The translations under genes were made by a program, and so were the position numbers. From JAIYDJ01 sp031398695 (GTDB taxonomy: Bacteria; Pseudomonadota; Alphaproteobacteria; Rhodobacterales; Rhodobacteraceae): a DNA stretch of 17,406 nucleotides. The notes below the pieces were generated by a model. The model ran no database searches. It saw only the letters and a list, made by a program, of their open reading frames with translations, and was not told the DNA's origin. The stretch covers positions 1 to 17,406 of the forward strand of contig JANNNU010000087.1 of the NCBI GenBank assembly GCA_031398695.1, read 5' to 3'. Below, piece by piece: positions 1-6,840 of this stretch; the first letter of the stretch is position 1, and every line of letters begins with the position of its first letter.

Positions 1-93
1 TATGTGCTCTAGCGGGCAGGCGGTTTCCGCACCCCGGTTAATGTGCTAGGGGCTGGGGCGTCACGGTGCTGCCCCAGACCGAGAGTGTGCTTG

Positions 94-578
94 ATGCCTC
101 GTCTGCCGATCGTCGTGTTGTGCAGTCTGGTGCTGAGCTGCGCGCCTCGCGGGCAAATCCTGCTGGTGCCGCAGGCCGCTGCCGTCGGAACGCCCGAAAC
201 GATCTATGTGACAACGACCCGCGCCGTCGACCCGGCCACCGGAACCTAGTCCAGCGAGTGCTCCGAGCAGCCCATCAAGGCCCGCCTGACTATCTCGATC
301 CCGCCGGACCGGGAACCGGGGTCGATCACGTATCCCCGGCGCGGTGCGGTGCTGGATGCGACACAGGATTTTCTGACCACGGACGAAACCCGTTACCCCA
401 ACGATGCCGCGTTTCACCAGCGCTGATCCAGCTCATGGGGCGGGTAATCGACGTGGATGCGGCGCTGATGGCGGATGCCGATGCGCGGGTCGGGTTGCTG
501 CCGGGGGTGGCGCTGACGGTGCAGAATGCCACGCAGATCATCCTGCCCCCGATCACGAACGCCGGTCGGCCGCGCTAG
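94..578 (+). pseudogene. Remnant of lipoprotein alpha/beta hydrolase (esterase-like)
   Basis: The reading frame from ATG 94 begins with a hydrophobic signal peptide ending in a lipobox-like VLSC (Cys at residue 17), then a segment typical of secreted alpha/beta hydrolases of the DUF900 type (TTRAVDPATG). It stops at an in-frame TAG (247-249), yet the same frame continues with family-like sequence (SIPPDREPGSITYPRRG) to a TGA at 424-426. From about 420 a different frame carries the C-terminal part of such a protein (LMGRVIDVDAALMADADARVG) and ends at TAG 576-578. The central catalytic region with the nucleophile serine is absent. Intact relatives are, from memory, over 300 residues; only about 160 codons remain. 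I read this as a nonsense mutation plus a large frame-changing deletion. An in-frame ATG at 43 is less likely as start because it would bury the signal peptide. The final TAG overlaps the stop of the opposing smr gene. Family assignment is from recognition of the flanks only. Confidence 0.72.
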
Positions 579-1168
579 CGTCGGCGCAGATAGACGTAGT
601 ACGCCCCCGACCCACCGTGTTTCAGATGCGACTCGGCCACCTGCAGCACCGCCTGTCCCAGCGGGGGCAGGCGCAGCCATTGCGGCACCTGATGGCGCAA
701 CGCCCCCATCCGCTGCGGGATCGGGCCGTGATCGGTCCCGCGCTTGCCCTTGCCGGTGATCACCAGCACCAGCCGCATCCCCTGCGACTGCGCGTTCAGG
801 ATGAACCGGATCAGTTCGGGATGCGCCTCGGCCAGCGTCAGGCCGTGCAGGTCGATCCGTGCCTCGGGCGCAAGTTTGCCGCGTGTCATGCGACCGAACG
901 CCTTGGCATCCATCTGCAGCGGGGCGGTTTGCAGGCTTTCCGACAGGCTGGGCTGCAGGTCATGCGCCCGCGTCACCCGCGCCCTTTCGCCGACGCGGAA
1001 ACTGGGTACGGGGGGCGGTGGTAACGCGGCGGGCTTGGCGTGCACGTCGCTTTCGGGCGCGGTCTTGCGCAGAAAGATCGACCCCGGCTTGTGCATCGGG
1101 CGGGCGGACCGGGCGACGGTCTGCCACAACTCCTCCTCCTCGGGGTGCAGGGACCGGCGGCGTGCCAC
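575..1168 (-). CDS. smr: Smr-domain protein (MutS2 C-terminal-like putative nuclease)
   Basis: A 197-residue protein with a charged N-terminal region (LHPEEEELW near residue 8), a proline-rich linker (about 45-56) and a C-terminal Smr domain from about residue 100. The domain shows the IDLHG motif (105-109) that matches the family's LDLHG, and the TGKG loop (138-141). Smr domains are small nucleases or nucleic-acid binding modules; the stand-alone bacterial versions have no firmly fixed role, so the substrate is unknown. The start is GTG at 1166-1168, three bases after the mltA stop, so translation is probably coupled to mltA. It is the last gene of the minus-strand operon. Its TAG overlaps the TAG of the decayed hydrolase on the other strand within one CTAG. 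The family assignment is secure, the cellular role is not. Confidence 0.9.
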   Translation of the reverse strand: MARRRSLHPEEEELWQTVARSARPMHKPGSIFLRKTAPESDVHAKPAALPPPPVPSFRVGERARVTRAHDLQPSLSESLQTAPLQMDAKAFGRMTRGKLAPEARIDLHGLTLAEAHPELIRFILNAQSQGMRLVLVITGKGKRGTDHGPIPQRMGALRHQVPQWLRLPPLGQAVLQVAESHLKHGGSGAYYVYLRRR

Positions 1169-1171
1169 GGC

Positions 1172-2197
1172 CTAACCCTCGGGCAGCAGGGCGTAGGCCC
1201 GGTCGATCGGCAGCAGCACCAGCATCCGCCCGCCGTCCTTGACGGTGCCCGCGGCATCCCCCGCCGCATCGCCCGTGCCGAAAAAGATGTCTGCCCGCTG
1301 CGCCCCCTTGATGGCACCGCCGGTGTCCTGCGCGATCATCAGGCGGCGAAACGCCCCTGAGCCATCCTTTTCCACCCAGACCGGCGCCCCCAGCGGGGTG
1401 AAATCCGGATCAACGGCAATCGACCGCATCGTGGTGATGGACCGCCCCATCGCCCCGATGGGCCCCTTCTGCGCTGGCAGGTCGGGCAGTTTGCGAAAGA
1501 AGATGTAGGACGGATTGACGTTTAGAAGCGTCGCACCGACCTGCGGATTGCGCGCGACATAGGCCCGGATTTCCTGCGCGGATACCTGATCCAGCGTATG
1601 GGTGCCCCGGCGCACCATCTCTTGGCCCACGGACCGGTAGGCGTGGCCGTTGCGCCCGCCATAACCGACGCGCATCACCTCGCCGTTCGGCATGACGATG
1701 CGGCCCGATCCCTGGATCTGCAGGAAAAACGCCTCGACCGGGTCATCCAGCCACGCGATTTCCAGCCCGCGCCCGCGCAGGGCCCCAGCCTCGATCGTTG
1801 CCCGGTCGTAATAGACCACTCCGTCGCGCAATTCGGGCGGGCGGCGGTAGATCGGCCAGGCAAAGCGCGGGGTGCGCACGGGCGAGCCTTGCAGTTCCGG
1901 CTCGTAATAGCCGGTGAACAGCGCCGGGGGCTGGCCGATGAGCACGGGCTTGAAGAACAGCTCGAAAAAACTTCGCGCTGCCGCATCTCCCGATCTGACG
2001 TCTTCGGCCAATTTGCACAGCGACACCCAGTCGGGATCGGTCAAGAGATCGCAGGTGTCGCGAAAGGTGGTCAATGCGGCCGCATGGTTGTCTTCGGCCC
2101 ATCCGTCCAGCGCGGCAAACTCGGCGACCTGCGCAACGGACGGCGCGGCCATCACCGCAGCCACCCCGAGAACCAGAATGCGGAGCGCATGTCGCAT
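1172..2197 (-). CDS. mltA: Membrane-bound lytic murein transglycosylase A (MltA)
   Basis: A 341-residue periplasmic enzyme that cleaves the MurNAc-GlcNAc bond of peptidoglycan non-hydrolytically, leaving 1,6-anhydro-MurNAc ends. The first ~23 residues are a signal peptide (hydrophobic run from residue 7, likely cut after SVA); no lipobox cysteine is seen, so unlike E. coli MltA it may be soluble or held otherwise. FTGYYEP (94-100) is a family hallmark. The C-terminal 3D domain is clear: VDPDFTPLG (262-270), QDTGGAIKG (290-298) and RADIFFG (301-307). By family knowledge the aspartate of DTGG (D291) is the catalytic acid. The ATG at 2195-2197 lies 12 bases after the tim44-like stop and the gene ends three bases before smr, so it is the middle gene of a three-gene operon. 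Confidence 0.95.
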   Translation of the reverse strand: MRHALRILVLGVAAVMAAPSVAQVAEFAALDGWAEDNHAAALTTFRDTCDLLTDPDWVSLCKLAEDVRSGDAAARSFFELFFKPVLIGQPPALFTGYYEPELQGSPVRTPRFAWPIYRRPPELRDGVVYYDRATIEAGALRGRGLEIAWLDDPVEAFFLQIQGSGRIVMPNGEVMRVGYGGRNGHAYRSVGQEMVRRGTHTLDQVSAQEIRAYVARNPQVGATLLNVNPSYIFFRKLPDLPAQKGPIGAMGRSITTMRSIAVDPDFTPLGAPVWVEKDGSGAFRRLMIAQDTGGAIKGAQRADIFFGTGDAAGDAAGTVKDGGRMLVLLPIDRAYALLPEG

Positions 2198-2209
2198 CCC
2201 CGCCGCGGC

Positions 2210-2869
2210 TCAGTCGCCGGTGGCGACAAGCTGCCAGTTCGGGTCATCGACCCCCATCCGGCGGGCAAAGGTCCAGACGTCGCGCTGGCGCTTGACTTCG
2301 GTGTCGCGGCCCTCGACCACGACGCCCGCCTTGTTGCGCACCACCGACGTCAGCTCGCCCAGGAACCGCACGGTGATTTCCGCGGTGCGACTGTCACGGT
2401 CGAAGGTGGCATCCTGCAAGACCAGCTCGCGCAGTCCGACGAAATTCGCCTCGACCGTCAGCCCCTCGCGTTCGCGCGCCTCGACCGCCGCGTCGAAGGT
2501 CGCGGCGACATCCGCCGACAGGAACGGACGCACGCTGTCGACGTCGCCCTTCTCGAACCCCATCAGGATCATCTCGTAGGCGCCGCGCGCACCCGACAGG
2601 AACGTGCCGACCGAAAAGCCGGGTTCCGCCGTCTTCATGGCCGCCAGCGCCTTGGCCGCCGACGAATCGTCCGAAACGTGATCGGTGATGTCGCGGTCAG
2701 GACCGCCTTCGATCACCTCGAAATCGCGCCGGCCCTTCGGGCGCACATCCTCCAGCGGGACGGGCGGTTTTTCGAAGCCGTCGCGGGTGCCCAGAACGGA
2801 CCGCAATTTCAGGATCAGAAACACCGCAACGCCGGCCAGCACCAGCAGTTGAAGGATAGAAGAATTCAT
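2210..2869 (-). CDS. Tim44-like domain protein (TimA-type)
   Basis: A 219-residue protein with one N-terminal membrane segment (about residues 5-22), a charged linker (24-75) and a Tim44-like domain filling the C-terminal part (about 78-219). Alphaproteobacterial proteins of this type are inner-membrane homologues of the mitochondrial import factor Tim44; their partner in bacteria is not settled. The chosen ATG (2867-2869) has a good GAGGT ribosome binding site five bases upstream and places the transmembrane helix at the very N terminus. The frame stays open upstream to beyond 3200, but that part lies antisense to fxsA and is not family-like. It is the first gene of the operon with mltA and smr. 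Its position next to fxsA and secB suggests an envelope or export role, which is inference. Confidence 0.9.
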   Translation of the reverse strand: MNSSILQLLVLAGVAVFLILKLRSVLGTRDGFEKPPVPLEDVRPKGRRDFEVIEGGPDRDITDHVSDDSSAAKALAAMKTAEPGFSVGTFLSGARGAYEMILMGFEKGDVDSVRPFLSADVAATFDAAVEAREREGLTVEANFVGLRELVLQDATFDRDSRTAEITVRFLGELTSVVRNKAGVVVEGRDTEVKRQRDVWTFARRMGVDDPNWQLVATGD

Positions 2870-2883
2870 TGCGACCTCGAACA

Positions 2884-2895
2884 GTCCCCGGGGAC
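2884..2895. repeat. Perfect 12-bp palindrome in the tim44-like leader
   Basis: GTCCCCGGGGAC is a perfect inverted repeat without spacer. It lies 14 bases upstream of the tim44-like start codon and just upstream of the proposed fxsA -35 element. With no loop it is a poor RNA hairpin, so if functional it is more likely a protein-binding site. A match of this length in GC-rich DNA can also arise by chance. Confidence 0.4.
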
Positions 2896-2896
2896 G

Positions 2897-2949
2897 TTGG
2901 TATTTGCCTCGACTTCGCCTTATGTAGGGGCTGGGGTGGGCCAAGTCTA
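2897..2949. promoter_or_regulatory. Putative divergent promoters sharing one -10 hexamer (tim44-like operon / fxsA)
   Basis: The 127 bp between the divergent tim44-like and fxsA genes must hold promoters for both. On the minus strand TAGACT (2944-2949) and TACATA (2921-2926) are 17 bp apart. On the plus strand TTGGTA (2897-2902) and TATGTA (2921-2926, the same hexamer) are 18 bp apart. Each pair is only a moderate match to the sigma-70 consensus (TTGACA/TATAAT). Assignment rests on spacing and placement alone. Confidence 0.35.
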
Positions 2950-2996
2950 CCGCCTGAGACCAAAGACATGGCCCGACACACAGAAGGACTGCGCCG

Positions 2997-3494
2997 ATGT
3001 GGCTGTTTGCCGGGTTTCTAGCTGTTCCCTTGATCGAGATTGCCCTGTTCGTGACCGTGGGCGGGTGGATCGGCCTGTGGCCGACGCTGGGCATCGTGGT
3101 CGGTACCGCGATCCTGGGGGTCGCGGTGATCCGGCGGCAAGGTGCGCAAGCACTGGAGGGTTTGCGGCAGGCTGGCCAGATGCGCCGCAATCCGCTGGGC
3201 CAGATCGCCGAAAACGCACTGGTCGGCATGGCCGGGGTATTGCTGATCCTGCCCGGATTTCTGACTGACAGCCTGGGTCTGCTGCTGCTGATCCCCCCGG
3301 TCCGGCAATTGGTGATCCGCAGCTTTGCTGCGCGCGCGCAGGTCTATGGGGCGGCGTCGTTCGACGGTCCGCGCCGCAGCGGGCCCGATGTGATCGACGG
3401 CGAATACTTTGAGATCGAGCAGGATCAACCCGAGGTCCAGCGCGACGACCGCCGCTATCCTGAAGGCAGGTTTCCCTCGGATTGGCGGCATTGA
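2997..3494 (+). CDS. fxsA: FxsA family membrane protein
   Basis: A 165-residue inner-membrane protein of the FxsA family, named after the E. coli protein whose overproduction relieves F-mediated exclusion of phage T7; its normal role is unknown. The sequence shows the family signature PLIEIALF near the N terminus (residues 11-18), a second hydrophobic segment (about 28-45), and the conserved LPGFLTDSLG followed by a hydrophobic stretch ending in PPVR (about 84-103). The C-terminal ~55 residues are hydrophilic and acidic, probably cytoplasmic. The ATG at 2997 has an AGAAGGA ribosome binding site eight bases upstream. It is transcribed away from the tim44-like gene and towards secB, 53 bp downstream, and may share a transcript with it. 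Confidence 0.92.
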   Translation: MWLFAGFLAVPLIEIALFVTVGGWIGLWPTLGIVVGTAILGVAVIRRQGAQALEGLRQAGQMRRNPLGQIAENALVGMAGVLLILPGFLTDSLGLLLLIPPVRQLVIRSFAARAQVYGAASFDGPRRSGPDVIDGEYFEIEQDQPEVQRDDRRYPEGRFPSDWRH

Positions 3495-3547
3495 GGCGCG
3501 CCACCCGACCTGATAGACGCTGCGGCGCAGAGTGAGGAGATCATCGC

Positions 3548-4048
3548 ATGGCCGAAGAAAACGGAAGCGCGCCGCAAGCCGCGCCGCAGATCAAGATGCA
3601 GGTTCTGGCGCAGTTCGTGCGCGATCTGTCGTTCGAAAATCTTGTCGCGCAAAAAGGCATTTCGGGGGGCGAGGTGCAGCCCGACATCCAGGTTGCCGTC
3701 AGCCTCGATGCCCGCAAGCGTGCGGCCGAAGGCCAGTATGACGTGATCACCAAATTCAAGGTGACCTCCAAGAACAAGGCCACCGGAGACACCCTGTTCT
3801 TGCTGGAGCTTGACTACGGCGGCGTGTTTCTGGTCGAAGGCGTGGCGCCTGACCAGTTGCACCCGTTCTTGCTGATCGAATGTCCGCGCCTGCTGTTTCC
3901 GTTCGTGCGCCGGATCATTTCGGACGTGACGCGCGATGGCGGCTTCCCGGCACTGAACGTCGATACGGTCGATTTCCTTGCGCTTTACCGTCAGGAACTG
4001 GCGCGCCGGGCGCAGGCGCAGACCCAGCCGGCACCGATCCCGAACTGA
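3548..4048 (+). CDS. secB: Protein-export chaperone SecB
   Basis: A 166-residue cytosolic chaperone that, as a tetramer, keeps preproteins unfolded and delivers them to SecA. The sequence is a full-length match to alphaproteobacterial SecB: a short variable N terminus (MAEENGSAPQ), the QVLAQFVRDLSFENL segment (about residues 18-32), and the strongly conserved ECPRLLFPFVRRIISDVTRD block (about 111-130) followed by GGFP. The C-terminal tail is Ala/Gln/Pro-rich. The ATG at 3548 is preceded by a GAGGAG ribosome binding site eight bases away. The gene follows fxsA on the same strand, and in Rhodobacterales it commonly sits beside fxsA and the divergent Tim44-like gene. I see no clear terminator after it. 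Confidence 0.97.
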   Translation: MAEENGSAPQAAPQIKMQVLAQFVRDLSFENLVAQKGISGGEVQPDIQVAVSLDARKRAAEGQYDVITKFKVTSKNKATGDTLFLLELDYGGVFLVEGVAPDQLHPFLLIECPRLLFPFVRRIISDVTRDGGFPALNVDTVDFLALYRQELARRAQAQTQPAPIPN

Positions 4049-4350
4049 CCCGGCCACCGCTGTAGAAATGCTATTGTTTGCCCGTCCCTGCCTTCCGGGG
4101 CGACGCTGCCATGCCGCGCAACGGGTGGTTGTGTCTGCCGCGCGCACGCGCATCACCGGTTTCAGGCCGCGGCGGACGAGGGATGCAAATTTGTCGAAAA
4201 AGCGCCCAAATCTTGGCCACAGCATTAAGGACCGGCTGGAGCGCCTAGAAATTGTGTCGAAAGCTATCTATGTTCCGCCGCAATCGGGTCACACAAGTGG
4301 CCCAATAACATCCCGGGCGTCTCAATTCCGGGTACGAGGCGGAGCAAAAA
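4049..4350 (+). other. Gene-free leader between secB and the secretion operon
   Basis: About 300 bp without a convincing gene on either strand. It is noticeably more AT-rich from 4185 on. The 8-mer TGTCGAAA occurs twice (4193-4200 and 4255-4262), 62 bp apart. An imperfect hairpin (CGTCCC 4083-4088 with GG 4099-4100 and GACG 4102-4105) lacks a T-tract, so it is not a good intrinsic terminator for secB. A ribosome binding site GGAG (4341-4344) serves the adhesin start at 4351. The promoter of the secretion operon should be here, but I cannot find a -35/-10 pair I would defend. Confidence 0.6.
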
Positions 4351-6825
4351 ATGACGAATGCGATTGGGTTCGCAGTCCGCGATTCTGCGGGCCGCACACA
4401 AACGGGTCTGGTGGCCGGCGACGGTCAGGGCAACTCCCTCCGGGTCGGGTCTGGCGATCATGTGTCGCTGAACCTGGGTCAGGCCAGCATCGTGTCGTAT
4501 GAACAGCAAGGCGGCGACCTGCTGATCAAGCTGACCGACGGGCGGACCATCCTTCTGAACGGCTACTTCGACGGGGTCGGCAACCACCTCTACCTCAGCA
4601 GCAACGGCGAGATCGTCGAGGTTACGGTGGCCGAAAGCGGAGACGGCATGCTGTTCGCGAATTACGGTGCCGTCGAAGGCTGGGACAAATGGAGCCCGCT
4701 GGACGATCTGCGCTTTACCACGGCCGATCCCGTGGGTGCCTATGCGACGGCCGCCGAAGAGCCGGCAGGCATGGCCGCCATGGTGCCGGGTCTGCTGGGC
4801 GGCATGGGCGGCCTTGGTGCCGCGGCGGCGCTGGCCGGCGGTGCGGTTCTGGTCGGCAGCGGCGGCGGTGACGATGGCGACAGCGGTGGCGACACCGGTG
4901 GCGACGGGGATACCGGCGGTGATGGCGACGGCGACGGTGACGGAGATACCGGCGGTGACGGCGATGGCGACGGGGACACCGGCGGCGATGGAGACGGCGA
5001 CGGGGACACCGGCGGCGATGGGGACGGAGATGGGGACACCGGCGGCGATGGGGACGGAGATGGAGACGTTGATGGCGATGATGACCGCGCCGTGCCGACC
5101 GTCGATCCGCAGACGCCGGCACCGCTGACGACAACCACTGTCGATCCCAAGATCGTCGTGACCGGCACCGGCGAACCCGGGGATACGGTCGTGGTCACCA
5201 TCGGGACGCAGACGCAGACCACCACCATCACGACGGAAGGCACCTGGACGACCACCTTCCCGTCCACCGGGCTGCCCGGTGACGGAAGCCATACGGCAGA
5301 AGTCGTGGTGACCCAGCCCGACGGCACCACGACCACGCTGACCGGTCCGGTCTTCCTGATCGACATGACCCCGCCCGACGTCGAGGTCACCACCGGCACG
5401 CAGTCGGTCGGCGACGTTGAAAACGCGGCAGAATACCAGGACGGCGTGACGATCAACGGCGAAGGGGAAGCCGGCGCCAGCATCGTCGTCGTGGTCGGAA
5501 CCGCGACGCAGACCACAACCGTCAGCGCGACAGGCAGCTGGTCGGTCACCTTCTCGCAAACCGACGTGGCGGCCGGCGAATACGAGATCCCGGTCACGAT
5601 CACCGCGACGGACGCGCTTGGCAATGCCACGGTGCTGCAGGATGTGCTGGTCATCGACACGGTGCCGCACCCGATCGCGTTCAACAGCGTCACGACCGAC
5701 AACATCGTGAACTTTACCGAATCGCAGGACGGCCTGACGATCAGCGGCACATCGACCGCGGGTGCCGCGTTGTCGGTCACCGTGCAGGGAGTGTCCCAAA
5801 GCGTGACGGTGGCGCAGGACGGCACGTGGTCCGTGACCTATCCGACCGGCACGCTGCCGGGCGGCGAATACAACGCCAGCGTCACGGCGTCGACCACCGA
5901 CGCCGCCGGCAACAGCAGCACGACCACGCACAGCTTTGCAATCGACACGCTGGTGCGCAACTTTGCCCTGACCAGCGGGCAGATCGGCGGCGACGGGGTG
6001 GTCAATGCCGCCGAAGCGGCGCAGGGGGTGACGCTGACCGGAACCGTCGAGCCCGGCTCGACCGTGCTGGTGAAACTGCAAAGCGGGGCCGAGCACACGG
6101 TCATCGCATCGTCGAGCGGCACATGGACCGCGACCTTTGCGTCGTCCGAGATTCCGCGCGGCGAGTTGGCGCAGACGGTCACGATCACGGCGACCGATCA
6201 TGTCGGCAACACCAGCACGATCACGCGCGCCTTCGAGATCGACACCGTGGCGCCGGGTGCGCCCGAGGTCGTCTCGTTCGGTCGCGACAGCAGCGGGTTG
6301 CGCGACATCGGCACCGTCGCCGCAGACGACATCTATGCCTTCAGCAAGATCGACGCGACGGGCACGACGACCCCAGTCGACGTCATCCGCACCGACGACA
6401 CGATCTATGACGAAACCAACTTCCGGTTCACCTCGACTGTCCCGGATGGCAGTTATCTGGTGATCAACACCGAAGACACCGCGGGCAACGAAAGCTCGAC
6501 CTTGCTGATCGTGAACAACACCAACGCGCCGGATGTCGATCTGTCCCGCGCGGGCCTGTCGGAGTTCGACTTCACGGCGATCGACCTGACCTTCGCCCCG
6601 GACGCCGACCTGTCGATCAGCGCCGAGCAGTTGCAAAGCCTGACCGGCCCAGACCAACAGTTGCTGGTCAAGGGCGCCGCGGACGATCACGTGACGCTGA
6701 TCGGCGGAATGGACAGCGGGACGACCCAGGACATCGACGGGCAGACCTACAAGCTTTACACGCTTGGCACCGGGGCCAGTGTCCTGATCGACGATGACAT
6801 CCTGACCACCACGTCGGTCGTCTGA
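4351..6825 (+). CDS. Type I-secreted Ig-repeat surface adhesin with BapA-like prefix
   Basis: An 824-residue large adhesin. Residues 1-~125 resemble the BapA/Bap-type prefix domain of biofilm proteins. A Gly/Ala-rich hydrophobic stretch follows (about 142-170), then an Asp/Gly/Thr linker (171-245) with 30-bp DNA repeats. Next come four bacterial Ig-like modules of about 95-99 residues, each closed by an ID(T/M) motif (boundaries near 254, 338, 436, 532 and 631), a fifth divergent module (631-726) and a C-terminal domain (727-824) ending in a YKLYTLGTGASVLIDDDI segment of the kind seen in T1SS substrates. There is no Sec signal peptide and no RTX nonapeptide repeat. It is followed 15 bp later by an outer-membrane factor, an ABC exporter and an HlyD protein, so it is almost certainly their substrate and acts at the cell surface in attachment or biofilm formation (inference). 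GGAG lies six bases before the ATG. Confidence 0.82.
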   Translation: MTNAIGFAVRDSAGRTQTGLVAGDGQGNSLRVGSGDHVSLNLGQASIVSYEQQGGDLLIKLTDGRTILLNGYFDGVGNHLYLSSNGEIVEVTVAESGDGMLFANYGAVEGWDKWSPLDDLRFTTADPVGAYATAAEEPAGMAAMVPGLLGGMGGLGAAAALAGGAVLVGSGGGDDGDSGGDTGGDGDTGGDGDGDGDGDTGGDGDGDGDTGGDGDGDGDTGGDGDGDGDTGGDGDGDGDVDGDDDRAVPTVDPQTPAPLTTTTVDPKIVVTGTGEPGDTVVVTIGTQTQTTTITTEGTWTTTFPSTGLPGDGSHTAEVVVTQPDGTTTTLTGPVFLIDMTPPDVEVTTGTQSVGDVENAAEYQDGVTINGEGEAGASIVVVVGTATQTTTVSATGSWSVTFSQTDVAAGEYEIPVTITATDALGNATVLQDVLVIDTVPHPIAFNSVTTDNIVNFTESQDGLTISGTSTAGAALSVTVQGVSQSVTVAQDGTWSVTYPTGTLPGGEYNASVTASTTDAAGNSSTTTHSFAIDTLVRNFALTSGQIGGDGVVNAAEAAQGVTLTGTVEPGSTVLVKLQSGAEHTVIASSSGTWTATFASSEIPRGELAQTVTITATDHVGNTSTITRAFEIDTVAPGAPEVVSFGRDSSGLRDIGTVAADDIYAFSKIDATGTTTPVDVIRTDDTIYDETNFRFTSTVPDGSYLVINTEDTAGNESSTLLIVNNTNAPDVDLSRAGLSEFDFTAIDLTFAPDADLSISAEQLQSLTGPDQQLLVKGAADDHVTLIGGMDSGTTQDIDGQTYKLYTLGTGASVLIDDDILTTTSVV
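4945..5064 (+). repeat. Four 30-bp tandem repeats encoding an Asp/Gly-rich linker
   Basis: Four consecutive 30-bp units (starting 4945, 4975, 5005 and 5035) each encode D-T-G-G-D-G-D-G-D-G. The third and fourth units differ by a single base (the last), the second by a few more, which suggests recent stepwise duplication. Shorter degenerate copies extend on both sides (about 4861-5085). In the protein this is a flexible, strongly acidic spacer between the N-terminal anchor region and the Ig-like modules; Asp clusters of this kind may bind calcium. Confidence 0.85.
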
Positions 6826-6840
6826 CCGGAGGGCGGGGCG

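Noticed and set aside
47..58. 12-mer TAGGGGCTGGGG shared with 2925-2936 upstream of fxsA
   Set aside because: Both copies lie upstream of genes, but the match is short, G-rich and without other flanking similarity; chance cannot be excluded and no promoter fits clearly at the first copy.
2870..3229. Longer N terminus for the Tim44-like protein
   Set aside because: The extension is antisense to fxsA, lacks family similarity and would bury the N-terminal membrane helix; the GAGGT site before 2869 decides the start.
4083..4105. Possible secB terminator hairpin
   Set aside because: The stem is imperfect and no T-tract follows, so it is not called as a terminator.
4861..5085. Short direct repeats that resemble a CRISPR array
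   Set aside because: The repeats are in-frame coding repeats of the adhesin linker with no spacers and no cas genes nearby.
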